The notes under the pieces: generated by a model | What the model was told of the DNA's origin: nothing | What the model saw: only the letters and a program-made list of their open reading frames with translations | Database searches by the model: none | Shown: piece after piece, positions 48,867-61,100 of the stretch | Numbering within the stretch: position 1 is the first letter of the stretch | How the letters are laid out: each line of letters starts with the position of its first letter | Made by a program: the position numbers and the translations under genes | Assembly (NCBI GenBank): GCA_028456385.1 | Contig: JALNQF010000182.1 | Location: 1 to 64,000 of the forward strand | Source: Ophiosphaerella korrae | Taxonomy: Eukaryota; Ascomycota; Dothideomycetes; Pleosporales; Phaeosphaeriaceae | Direction of reading: 5' to 3' | Length of the DNA: 64,000 nt

Positions 48867-49314
48867 TGTTACAACTATAACAAGAGAATACTAGATAGAG
48901 CTAATTAGTCCTAACTCGGATACTGACGAAATATAGGATAAGCAGGGTAACGATCTAGATTAGGAAACTAACTATAATCTAGACACGTAACAAATTCGTA
49001 AATTCGCGATCTTAGTATTTACAAAGTTACGAAGCTAGACACGTAACAAATTTGTAAATTCGTAATCTTAGTATTTACAAAGTTACAAAGCTAGATAGAT
49101 AGCACGAGTATATAGTTAGTAGTAATGTGTATTATTAGGATAGTATTAGTAATTCAATCCTTTAACTACAGAACGCTAATACAAGACAGTTGTAACATAT
49201 CTTCTATTGTTTATAGTTATTGTAGATTACTACACGAACTTTTAATATTAACTCGCAATCTACTAACAACTCTTAGGCACTAGGAAGTCGACCCTAGTAA
49301 TTAGTCCTATTACA
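48867..49314 (+). repeat. 5' LTR of the nested Gypsy, 448 nt
   Basis: It starts TGTTACAACTATAACAAG and ends CCTATTACA. It contains a 56-nt direct repeat (48981-49036 and 49037-49092), absent as a pair from the 3' LTR. Confidence 0.88.
48981..49092 (+). repeat. 56-nt direct tandem repeat in the 5' LTR
   Basis: Two copies, starting AGACACGTAACAAATT and ending TTACGAAGCT or TTACAAAGCT, differ at a few sites of C/T or G/A type. The 3' LTR at 55460 has a single copy, which accounts exactly for its 56-nt shorter length. Confidence 0.85.
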
Positions 49315-52300
49315 CCTTGCTAATCTAGTTATTGCGAGAAGCAAAGCGTAGGTAGCGCATAGTCTAGCTAATATAATAGTAGAAAGTTTAACTAAGAAAG
49401 GAGTTAAGGCACTAGTAAGTAGCTATAAGTTAGACAACACTACATAGAAGGTAATTAAAGATTATATTAACAACTTAATCTCTAAGAAGGAAGATATAAA
49501 GATAGTAATTAATGCCTTAGAAATACAAAACAAGGAACTCTAGGATTACGCAAAGTAGAACAAGATATAGATTAAAGCTATTATTAAAGGATAAAACTAG
49601 ATAGAACTAATTACTTAACGACTAGAGATAAGTGCAACAAAGAAACCGCCTAAGATACCTGTACTTAAGAAGTTCGATAGAACAAGGAAAAAACTAAGAC
49701 CCTTTATAGTATTAGCATAACTCTAGATAGATATATAAGTACTACACTTTAATATAGAAGAAAAGAAAGTAATATATATTAGAATACATCTCAAAGAAGA
49801 TGCGATAAGATAGTTTAAGCTTTACTAGATAGACTATACAATATACGCGCTAATAACGTAGAAAGATAAAACTAGAGCTATTTTTAGAAGTTATAAGTAC
49901 TTTATAAAATAAATAAGAGTAGTATTTAGGGATATAGACATTACCTAACAAGCTAAAGAGAAACTTAAGAGGCTTACACAACAAAAAAGTGTACTAGAGT
50001 ATATATTATAGTTTAAATAACTATTACAAAACATAGAATAGAACAAATTAGCCTTTATATTACAATTTAAATAAGGACTAAATAAGAAAATCTAATACGA
50101 AATAATCTATATAGAAAAGCCTAGGACATTAGAAGCCCTAAAGTAATAGGTAATATAGATCGACGACGATCTTAGAGAATAGAAAAAGAACAAGTATAGC
50201 ACCTAACTAAGAAACTAGGATACTAGAGACCCTATAATCCTTAACGCAAACAAAGATAGAAAGAAGACGAAGAATAAAGACTTTACGTGCTTTAATTGTA
50301 GTAAGAAAGGCTACTACGTAAAAGATTACTAATTACAAAAGAAGAAGGATATAGTATATTATAAATATAAGAAACTAGGACACTTTACAAAAGACTATAG
50401 AAGTAAAGACCTAAAGAAAGAAACTTAGTTAAAGACGATAGAGAAAAAGAAAGAGGCACTACAAGTATAGGCTAAACCTTAGGAGAAAGTAGCTAGGAGT
50501 AAGAAATTATAGTACGTAATGCTCTATTAGACCTTTTGTTACAAAGACGACTACTATATATATTTTTCTAGTAAGTAGAGAGTAGGATATTTCCTATAAT
50601 AGAGAAATAGAGTAGTAGCAACAAAAGAAAGAATAAAAGCGTAGCTAGAAGAAATAGTATACGTAATAAACCTACTAATAGAAGAATTAGAGAGGGAAGA
50701 GCCCTTAGTACTATTAAGCTAGGCTAAAAGACTAGCACTAGATAAAGAGACTACTACAGCTTCCTCTAAAAGACTATAAGAAAGCGAGAAGTAAGTTAAT
50801 ATAAAAAGTATAGAGTATACCTAGCTAGATATATATAGCTATAATAGCTGCATAATAATAGATATAGAAGAACGAAACAAAGAATAGAAGTTCGTTTAGA
50901 TATACTTAATAGTTATAAGTATAGAGGAAGCGTATAAAGACTAGAAAGAACGTAATTCTAAAGAAATAAAGTTTACGCTATTTTAAGAATAGATAAAATA
51001 GTATATAGTTGTAGTAGGAAGAATACCTATACAAAGAGAGTAGTAACACCTTGTAAGAAAAACGTAATAGATTAACAAAGCCTATACACTAAGAGTACTA
51101 GTAGTGTACTATATCCTAATAATAGAGACACCTAGGAAGGACAAGTACTAGAAAGGGGATAATAAGATAATAGATTTAGAACATCTAGCACACTTTAAAG
51201 CCATTATAGATATTATACCTAGATAAGAATTACACTATACACAGAAACCCTAAAATAAACAATAACGTATAGCTTATAAGAAGGAAAGGCTATAATTATA
51301 TAAAAGTAATTCTAGTAGAAGACATCTAAGGATAGGAAATAATCCTAGAAGATAGATATTTAGTAGTAAGACCTAGCCTAAAACTATCTAAGAAATACGT
51401 CTAAGAAGGACTATAGTATAAATGCATGTATAACAAATGTCTAAAACACGAAGAATATAAACTTAAAGTAGGGCTATAGCCCTAGAAGAATAGACAATTT
51501 ATAAAAATACCTAAACAAGAACAGTTAAAAGGTATAGGAGGCCTACACATTACAAAAATAGGTATATACTAAGGAAAGAAAGTACGATTAATAATTAATA
51601 GTAGAGCTACGAGAAACTTTATATTAAAGAAGTTTGTAGAAAACTAAGGAATACGTTATATAACAAAGAAGTACCCTCGACAACTAAGTACAATTAAAGG
51701 AAAACTATTCTAGGAACCTATTAGGTTCGAAATAGTTCTCTCTACACTAGAGCTAGAAGAGATAAAGATTAACAATATAGTTATAGACATAACAACAATT
51801 AATAACGAATAAGAAATTATATTAGGAATACTATAGTTATAGATAACAAACCTATATATTAATTAAAGAACAAGAAAAATTAGTTACTATAAAATAGAAA
51901 AACTAAGAGCTAACATAAACACCTATAAAGGGGAATTCCTAGAAGAATATAAGAAATAGGAACTACAGCTTATAGAGCTAGAAGACTACCTTCTAGAATA
52001 TTAGCTATAGGACTTAGTAATAGAAATAGAAGAAGGAAAAAACGTTAGATAGAGCCTAGTCTATAGAAAGACAGAAGAAAAATCTAAGATTAAACAAGCA
52101 TTTATTGAAAACGTAATTAAGAAAGGATAGATACAAGACTCTAAATCCTTAGTAGCACATAGACTTATATTTGTAGATAAAAAGGGAATAAGCGATAAAA
52201 GGCCTTACGTAGACTTTAAGAAAACTAACGCAGTTATAAATAAAAACTAATACCCTTTACTAAAGATAGACAAAATACAAGCTAGACTACGAAAGGCAAA

Positions 52301-55300
52301 AATCTTTACAAAACTAGACATCTAGAACGCCTATTACTAGATTAGAATTAGAAAAGGCAATAAATAGAAAATAGCGTTTAGAATACAATAGGGACTATAT
52401 AAATATTTAGTTATGCTGTTTAGATTAACGAACGCACTAGCTGCGTTCTAAGAAAGAATTAACACAGTACTAAGAGAATACTTAGATATATTTATATTTG
52501 TATACCTAGACAATATCCTTATATTCTTAGAAATAGAAGAAGAATATATACAACACGTACACAAAGTACTAGAGAAACTAGTAGAAAACAAATTATTTCT
52601 TAAAATAAGAAAATGCGAATTTTATACAAAGAAAACAGATTTCCTAGGATTTATTATAGAACTAGGAAAGATTAAGATTAACCTAGAAAAGATTAAGTTA
52701 ATTAACAAATAGCTAACCCCTAAGAACCTAAGAGAGGTACAATAATTCTATAGCCTAGCTAACTTTTGCAAAAAGTTAATAGTAAGATAGTCTAAAGATA
52801 TAGAACTAATAACGAGGCTTATAAAGAAAGATACACTATTCTAATAGATAAAGGAATACAAAGAAGTATTTAATAAAATAAAATAGAAGTTTATAGAAAA
52901 CCTAGTTATTAGAATATATAACCTAGACCTACTAGTAATAGTAAAAATAGATACATCTAACTTAGTCTATAGAATAGCACTAATGCAAGAAGATCCTAGG
53001 ACTAAACAAGAATACTTAGTTAAATACTTCTCTAAGAAAATAAAGCTAGTAGAGCTTAACTACCTAATTTACGACAAAGAGATACTAGCAATCTATAAAG
53101 CATTTAAGTAATAGAGAGTATACTTATAAGGAGTAAAATACTAAACGAAGGTCTATATAGACTATAGGAACCTTACAAGATTTATACTAAATAAAGAACT
53201 ATTACAACAACATATAAGATAGTAGGAATTCCTATTAATATTTGATATAGAAATTATATATACAAAAGAGAAAGACAACTAATTTATAGACGCCCTTAGT
53301 AGAAGGCTAGATCTATAAAAAAAAGTAAGCGCTACTAGTATAGTTCTAGTTAAGAATAAAGTAGGATACCTAATTATAAATACACCTAAAATAGCCGCTA
53401 CACTTAAAAGAACAAATAGCGAGCTAGACAAATAGATTTAGAAAACAACGTAAGAAGTATCTAAAGAAATAGAAAAATTAGAGATCTAAGAAGGACTTGT
53501 ATAAGTATATAGAAGAATATATATTCTAAGAAAGATCTAGAGAGAATTTATATAGTAATTCTATAAACTACTAGTATATAGTTACTAAGGCATTAAGAAA
53601 ATATTAAATAGACTACTATAGGACTACTATATCCTAAAAGCAAGACAAATAGTAGAAGAAGTACTACAAGACTATACAGAATACTAGAGAAACAAGTATA
53701 ATAGATATACACTATATAGAATGCTACAACTAGTAGAAGTACTAAGATAACTATAGAGAGTTATTACAATAGATTTTATTACAAAACTACTAAAATCGAA
53801 AGATCTAATATTAAGAGTAGAGTACAATAGAATACTTATAATAGTAGATAAACTTACAAAGTATATATACTTCTAACTATATAAAGAGAAAAGCGAGATA
53901 GAAGTTACTATACACTAGGTTTTAGGAACTATAATAAGCTAGTACAGTATTCTAGATAAGATTATTATAGATAAAGACGTACAATTTACATTAAAACTAT
54001 AGAGAACAATAATAGCGTAATTAGGAATACAATATATAATGTTAACAGTATATTATCTATAAATAGATAGATAATTAGAACGAGTAAATTAGATAGTAGA
54101 ATAATACTTAAGATACTACTTTAACTACAAGTAGAATAACTAGGTACAGCTACTACCTATAGCATAACTAGTATACAATAGTGTAAAGAGTATAGTAATA
54201 AGAGTATTACCTTTCTTTATAAACTATAGATTTGACCCTAGCGCATATAGAATACTAAAGAATATAGAATTATAGACTTTAAGAGGAGAAAACTTTGCAA
54301 ATAGAATAAAAGAAATATACAATTAATTAAGATAGGATATAGAATTCTTGCATAATTAAATAGCAAAGTACTATAACAAGAAATATAAAAAGGGACCCTA
54401 ATTTAGAGAGGGAGAAAAAGTATAGTTAATACGAAAGAATATCAAGAGTAAACAATCTAGTTTAAAACTAGATTATATTAAAATTAGACTATACAAGATT
54501 AAAAAAGAAGTTACACTAGTTATATTTAAATTAAAGCTACTAGACAAGATAAAGATATACCTAATATTCTATATATTACTACTAGAACAAGTACTACAAG
54601 ATGTAGAACTACTAGTGTACGAAGTAGATATATACGGAGAACAAGAGGAATAGGAAGTTAAAGAAATCCTAGCATAATAGTTCTGCAATAGTAGGAATTA
54701 CTACCTAGTAAAATAGATAGGTATAGACGAGAAAGGACAACTATAGGAAGATACCTAGGAACTAGAAGAAAATCTTAACTACCTTAAGATACTAGAAGAC
54801 TTCTAAAATTAAAACCCTCTAGAACGCCTAGTAGCGAACTAGGAAAACTAATATTACTACTACTAGATAGAGAGGCGATAGGAGCGTTTAATACAACAAG
54901 AGCTAGAGTAGCCCTAACTATATTATTAAAGTCTAACTTAGCCTCTATCGCACGAGACTATTTAGACAACTTAGCGTTATTATAAGCTTTTATCTTACGA
55001 AGACGCTTAACGTAAGAATAAAGCTCTACTAGCTTACAAAGAGTTAACTTACACTTAGCCTTAGCTGTAGTAAGCTATAATAATAGTTGCGCTTAAGCCC
55101 TATTAACGGCTCGCCCTACACAACTTAGTAGAAAATAATTACATAGTAATTAAATACTTATACTCTATAAGCGAAACACTTAACAAATTATACTTATACT
55201 GTACATTAGTAAGAATACACTTATTATAGTATTTACTATCCTTTAAAGATATAAGATACAAAAGGCCTAATTTAGTACAACAACGATAAAGGAATATTTT

Positions 55301-55459
55301 AACCTTATTACAAACAATACGAGCTACAAGAAGAAGTTTGTTACGTTAGGAACGAGAAGGTATAGGGAGTAATAAAGAACTAGAGATTAACGAAGAAATA
55401 GGACTAATAACCTTAGCCTTAGAATAGATTAATAGGGGCCTACTTAGAAGAGGAGATAG

Positions 55460-55851
55460 TGTTACGACTGTAACAAGAGAATACTAGATAGAGCTAATTA
55501 GTCCCGACTTAGATGCTGACGAAACATAAGATAAGTAGGGTAACAATCTAGATTAGGAAACTAACTACAATCTAGACACGTAACAAATTTATAAATTCGC
55601 GATCTTAGTATTTACAAAGTTATAAAGCTAGATAGATAGCACGAGTATATAGTTAGCAGTAATGCGCATTATTAGGATAGTATTAGCAATTCAATCCTTT
55701 AACTATAGAACGCTAATACAAGATAGTTACGATATATCTTCTATTGTTTATAGTTATTGCAGATTACTATATAAACTTTTAATATTAACTTGCAATCTAC
55801 TAATAACTCTTAGGCACTAGGAAGTCGACCCTAGTAATTAGTCTTATTATA
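55460..55851 (+). repeat. 3' LTR of the nested Gypsy, 392 nt
   Basis: It starts TGTTACGACTGTAACAAG after a purine tract (AGAAGAGGAGATAG) and ends CTTATTATA, followed by ACAAG. It has one copy of the 56-nt unit. Confidence 0.88.
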
Positions 55852-56849
55852 ACAAGTATACAATATAGAAGACAAAGGCTTAGTAAACTAGTTCCTAGGC
55901 GTACGAGTAATATAAAGTTAGCTAGATAGGACTATTACGCTTGTCTATAATAAGTATATTAACAAGATAGTAAAAAAGTTCGACTTTATAAGCTCTATAA
56001 GCTTTCTAGCAACTCTATTACTAGTAGAAGAGCTATAGCTAAGTAAAGGAGAGGCCTTAAAGCGTAAAATTAAGGACTACTAGGAGTAAGTAGGATCTAT
56101 CTTGTACATAGTAATAATAGTGCGACTAGACGTTGTATTTATAGCTACTAAGCTTTCTTAATATCTTACAAATCTAAGCTAAAAGTATCTTAAAGTAGTA
56201 AACCAAGTTATTATTTACTTATATAGAACTTAGCACCTATTAGTCTAGTATAGTAAGTAGTAAGATAGCTAGTAGCAAGATAGCAAGTAGCGAGATAGTA
56301 AGCAGCAAGGCACTAAGCTACTTATATGCAGAGACGCGTTATTTACTAATAATCTAGTAACGCGCTACTTATCTTATAGCTATATTGTAATACTCTTTAG
56401 TAGAGTAGTAATATAGAAGGTAGCGTAATAAGCTATAGTAACTACTTCTACTACTAAAGCTAAGCTACTTGCGCTCGAGCACATAAGTAAAGAGGTAATA
56501 GTACTAAAAAGGCTCTTTTAAGAGCTTATATTAGACCTAGGAGCTACTTAGATAATCTTCTACAATAATTAGCAAATAATTAGACTTGTTATAAGTAAAA
56601 ATAAGAGAGTAACAACGCACTTACGTTACGTAGATATATAGAATATATAGCTAAGATAAGAGTACGCTAGAGGCTTATTTTAAGTCTCTTATATACTAAC
56701 AAGCGAGATACTAGTAGATAGCCTAACTAAGCACCTCCTAGAGTAGTAGTTTAAGAGATTTAAAGCTTACCTTAACTTTAAAGATATATAAGCTAAGCTT
56801 AAGTTACAAGAATTATAAAAGTAGAGTATAGAGCTATAAAGAAGTCTTT

Positions 56850-57614
56850 AAATTAAAGCGCTAAAGCGTAGAGCTAAAGCTTAGAGCTAAGCTTAAAATA
56901 AAGTATCTATTTAAAATATAAGATTAACAAACTTATTAAAAAGTACTCTTACGCGTAGACGACGCGTAAAAGCCTCCTTAGCTTAAGCGTCCCTAGCTAG
57001 TAGAGTAGTAATAGCCCCTATTATAAAGGTAGCGTTAGCGAGTATAGTAGTAGCAAGGTCTTAGGTAGAGGTAAGAGTAGAAGTAAGCGTAAGTATAAGC
57101 GTAAGCTAAAGTAGAGGTAGAGGTAAGGGTAGTAGAAGAGTCTAAAGACTTAGAGTCTCCTCTATAACCTTATTAAGTAGCACGTAGAAAGTCTTTTAGA
57201 GAGCCTTAAGCTCCCTCTCTAGAGCCTTATAGGCCTAGGTAGTAATAAGGGCGATAGTAGCGTAGTAAGCGATCTTAGGGCTATAATATAAGTTAGTTAA
57301 CTAATATTAGATAAAGAGCTAGAGTAGCTCTTAAAGTAGTAAATTAAAGAGCTAGAGTAAAATTTTTAAATTAACTTATATAAGAACGTAGCTATAGCTA
57401 CTAGTAGTATAGCGTATATAATACTAAACCCCCTCCCTAAAAGAGTTATAGTAGCTCCTATTAGAGTAGCCTACTAACGCGCTACAAGTATAGTAAAGGT
57501 AGAGCTCTTTATAGAGAGTACCTACAACCCCTTTAGGAGAGGAGGTATAAGAGAGTAGAGGTAAAAGTATCTATAGTACTAGAGTCTTTTTAGTACGCTT
57601 CTTCTTTTTCTTAA

Positions 57615-57662
<48 letters not shown>

Positions 57663-57994
57663 CAGCTTTAGAGGTAGTATAGGAGCGAGATATATAAGCG
57701 TAAGTAGCTTTCTTAGCTTTACTCTATAAGAATAAGTTAGTATAACAATTACTAATATAAAAAGTAAGCTTTAAAAGCTTTAAAAATAGTAACTTATAAT
57801 AGCTATAATAATAGTTACTAAAGAGTTTACAAGGCTAAGAAAACTCTAAATATACTACGCGCAGCGTATAAGCGCTTAGTACCTACGCACAAGCCTAAAA
57901 CAAATAGAATCGTAGGTAAAGGTATTTTCAACTAAGTTTAGATAACTACTACGAAACTTATTAAATAGCTCTACTACGCAGCTTACCTAGGGGG
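56850..57994 (+). other. Long non-coding 3' region of Copia-B
   Basis: About 1.1 kb between the end of RNase H and the 3' LTR. It is purine-rich in places (GGTAGAGGTAAG-like runs near 57060-57130) and holds a trinucleotide repeat. No protein family is recognised. It ends in a CTAGGGGG purine tract that would prime plus-strand synthesis. Confidence 0.6.
57615..57662 (+). repeat. (TAG)16 microsatellite
   Basis: Sixteen uninterrupted TAG units. If once (CAG)n, RIP of CpA would give this form; the AGCAGC directly after it fits that idea. Confidence 0.9.
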
Positions 57995-58161
57995 TGTATC
58001 GCAAGTTAGAGCTTTGCTCTATACAATTTAGGTAAGCCCGTAGTAGTAAGTAAGCTATATAAGCTATTCGAGCTACTCTACTATATATAAGTAGCCTAGC
58101 TTAGATAGCTCTTCAATTAATAATTATCTCCTACTTATTCCTAAGCTTACATCTCGCAACA
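57995..58161 (+). repeat. Copia-B 3' LTR, 167 nt
   Basis: It starts TGTATCGCAAG after GGGGG and ends CTCGCAACA, followed by the target copy TAAGG. It is less mutated than the 5' LTR. Confidence 0.88.
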
Positions 58162-58166
58162 TAAGG

Positions 58167-58192
58167 AAGTTAACCCTAGTAACCCTATTATA
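58167..58192 (+). repeat. 5' LTR of the sense Gypsy, last 26 nt
   Basis: It reads AAGTTAACCCTAG to CCTATTATA and matches the end of the LTR at 49289-49314. With 43968-44401 it rebuilds a 460-nt LTR. The internal region starts at 58193 with CCTTGCTAATTTAG. Confidence 0.82.
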
Positions 58193-61100
58193 CCTTGCTA
58201 ATTTAGTTATTACGAGAAGTAAAGCGTAAGTAGCGCATAGTCTAGCTAATACGATAGTAGAAAGTTTAACTAAAAAAGTAGCTAAAGCACTTCTAAGTAG
58301 TTATAAATTAGATAATATAAGATAGAGATAGATTAGAGAATATATAAATAACTTAATCTCTAAGAAAGAAGATATAAAGATAGTAATCGACGCCTTAGAA
58401 ACCTAGAATAAAGAACTCTAGGAGCTTGTAAAATAGAACAAAGCTTAAATTAAAGCTATTATTAAAGAATAGAACTAAATAGAACTAATTACTTAACGCC
58501 TAGAGATAAGTGCGACGAAGAAACCTCTAAAGATACCTGTACTTAAAAAGTTTAATAAGATAAGAGAGAAACTAAGACTATTTATAGTATTAGTATAACT
58601 CTAGATAGATATATAAGTACTACACTTTAATATAGAAGAAAAGAAAGTAATATATATTAGAATACACCTTAAAGAGGATACGATAAGATAGTTTAAACCT
58701 TACTAGATAGATTACACGATATACGCACTAATAATATAGAAAGATAAAATACAAGCTATCTTTAGAAGTTATAAATACTTTACTAGACAAATAAGAGTAG
58801 TATTTAGGGATATAGATATTACCTAACAAGCTAAAAAAAGGCTAGAGAAGCTTATATAGAACAAGAGTATTCTAGAATATATATTATAGTTTAAACAACT
58901 ATTACAAAATATAGAATAGAATAAATTAGCCCTAATATTACGATTTAAACAAAGACTAAACTTAAAAATCTAATACAAGATAATTTATAGAGAAAAGCTA
59001 AGAATACTAGAAGCTCTAAAATAATAGGTAATACAAATTAATAATAATTTCTAAGAATAGAGGAAGAATAAGTATAGGGGATCTACCTAGAACTACAATA
59101 AAGAGGACCCTATAATCCTAGATACTAATAAGGATAGGAAGAAGAAATAGAATAAAGACTTTACGTACTTTAACTATAGTAGGAAAGGCTACTACGTAAA
59201 AGACTACTAATTACAAAAGAAAAAGGATATAGTATATTATAAATATAAGAAACTAAGATACTTTATAAAAGATTATAGAAGTAAAAACCTAAAGAAGGAT
59301 AAAGAAGCCTAGTTAAAGATAACTAAAGGTAAAAAGAAAGTACTAAAAGTACAAGCTAAACCTTAAGAGAAGGTAGCTAGGAGCAAAGAAATATAACACG
59401 TAATACTCTACTAGACCTTTTGTTATAAAGATAACTACTATATATATCTTTCTAGTAAGTAGAGAGTAAGATAGTTCTTATAAAAGAATAGAGTAGTAGT
59501 AATAAAAGAAAAAAGAATATAAGTATAGCTTAATAAAACAAGGTGTATAATAGACCTACTAATAGAAGATTTAGAAGGGGAAGAGCTCTAGATTCTATTA
59601 ATCTAGGCTAAAGAATAGGTACTAGATAAAGAGACTACTACAGCTTCCTCTAAAGGACTACGAGAAAGCAAAGAACAAGTTAGTATAAGAGGTATAGAAT
59701 ATACCTAGCTAGATATATATAGCTATAATAGCTATACAATAATAAATATATTAGAATAAAACAAAAATTAGAAATTTATTTAGAAATACTTACTAGTTAT
59801 AAGTATAGAGGAAGCGTACAAAGACTAGAAAGAGCGCAATCCTAAAGAAATAAAGTTTATACTATTTTAAAAATAGATAAGATAATATATAGTTATAGTA
59901 AGAAGAATACCTATATAAAGAGAGTAGCAACTCTTTGTAAAAAAGATATAATAGATTAACAAAGCCTATATACTAAGAGTACTAATAGTATACTATGTCC
60001 TAATAAAAGAAATACCTAAAAAAGATAAATACTAGGAAGAAGATAACAAGATAATAAACCTAAAACATCTAGCACACTTTAAAGTATTATAGCTATTATA
60101 CCTAGATAAGAATTATATTATATATAGGAACCCTAAAGAAAGTAACTACGTATAACTAATATAAAGAAAAGGATATAATTATATAAGAGTAATTCTAGTA
60201 GAAAATATCTAAGGATAGGAAATAATACTAAAAGAAGGATACGTAGTAGCAAGGCTAGGACTAAAGTTATCTAAGAAATACGTCCTAGGAAGACTATAGT
60301 ACAAATACACGTACAACAAATATCTAAATATAAAGAATACAAGCTTAAAGTAGGGCTATAGCCCTAAAAAGATAGACAACTTATAAAATAGCCTAAGCAA
60401 GAATAGCTAGAAGGTATAAGAGGCCTATATATTACAAAAACAGGTATATACTAAAGAAGAAAAGTATAGTTAATAATTAATAGTAGAGCTACAAGAAACT
60501 TTATATTAAAGAAGTTTATAGAAATAAAAGTAATATACTATATAATAAAAAAGTACCCTTAATAACTAAGTACAATTAAAAGAAAACTATTCTAAGAACT
60601 TATTAAGTTTAAGACAATGCCTTTAACATTAAGGTTAGAAAGACTAGAAATTAAGAATATAGTTATAGCTATAACAACAATTAATAATAAACAAGATATA
60701 ATATTAGGTATACTATAGTTACAACTAACTAACCTAAGGATTAATTAGAGAATAAGAGAAATTAACTACCCTAAGAAGGATATATTAAAAGCTAACATAA
60801 GCAACTACAAAGGAGAATTCTAAGAAGAATATAAGAAATAGGAGAAACAACTTATAGAACCTAAAGACTACCTTCTAGAATATTAGCTATAGGACTTAGT
60901 AATAGACCTAGAAGAAGGAAAAAGCATAAGATAGAGCCTAGTCTACTAAAAGTCTAAAGAAGAATCTAAGATTAAACGAGCGTTTATATAAAACGTAATA
61001 AAGAAAAGATAGATATAAGAATCTAAATCCTTAGTAGTATATAGACTTATATTTGTAGGCAAGAAGAGAGTAAATAAGAATAGACCTTGCGTAGATTTTA

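Larger units (their letters stand above)
48867..55851 (+). mobile_element. Full-length Gypsy-A chromovirus nested in Copia-B RT
   Basis: A perfect target duplication ACAAG flanks it (48862-48866 and 55852-55856). It is 6985 nt long and the best-preserved element here. Gag starts near 49380. Two tandem Cys knuckles lie at 50288-50400 (CFNC-x4-Y-x4-Y, where CxxCxxxxHxxxxC has lost His and Cys to Tyr). Protease (INSRATRNF) is near 51590. Reverse transcriptase spans 52130-52870, with FVYLDNILIF for FVYLDDILIF; RNase H follows at 52900-53300. Integrase spans 53440-54300, and a chromodomain lies at 54650-54820 (EVKEIL...NYYLVK-x-IG). It is dead, yet many CpA sites survive. Confidence 0.9.
44402..58161 (+). 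mobile_element. Copia-B retrotransposon with a nested Gypsy
   Basis: Target duplication TAAGG at 44397-44401 and 58162-58166. Without the nested Gypsy the element is about 6.77 kb, with 167-nt LTRs. Order: gag (about 44600-45600), protease with an ILDNRAT-like motif near 45875 (LDSGAT family), integrase (about 46400-47350, ending GYLVRYR...ITTRNVTFN), reverse transcriptase (48300-48866, then 55857-56200; the reading RIKQ/VYNIEDKGLVNQFLGVRV joins exactly across the Gypsy), and RNase H (56430-56780). The 3' untranslated region is over 1 kb. RIP stops are frequent. Confidence 0.85.
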
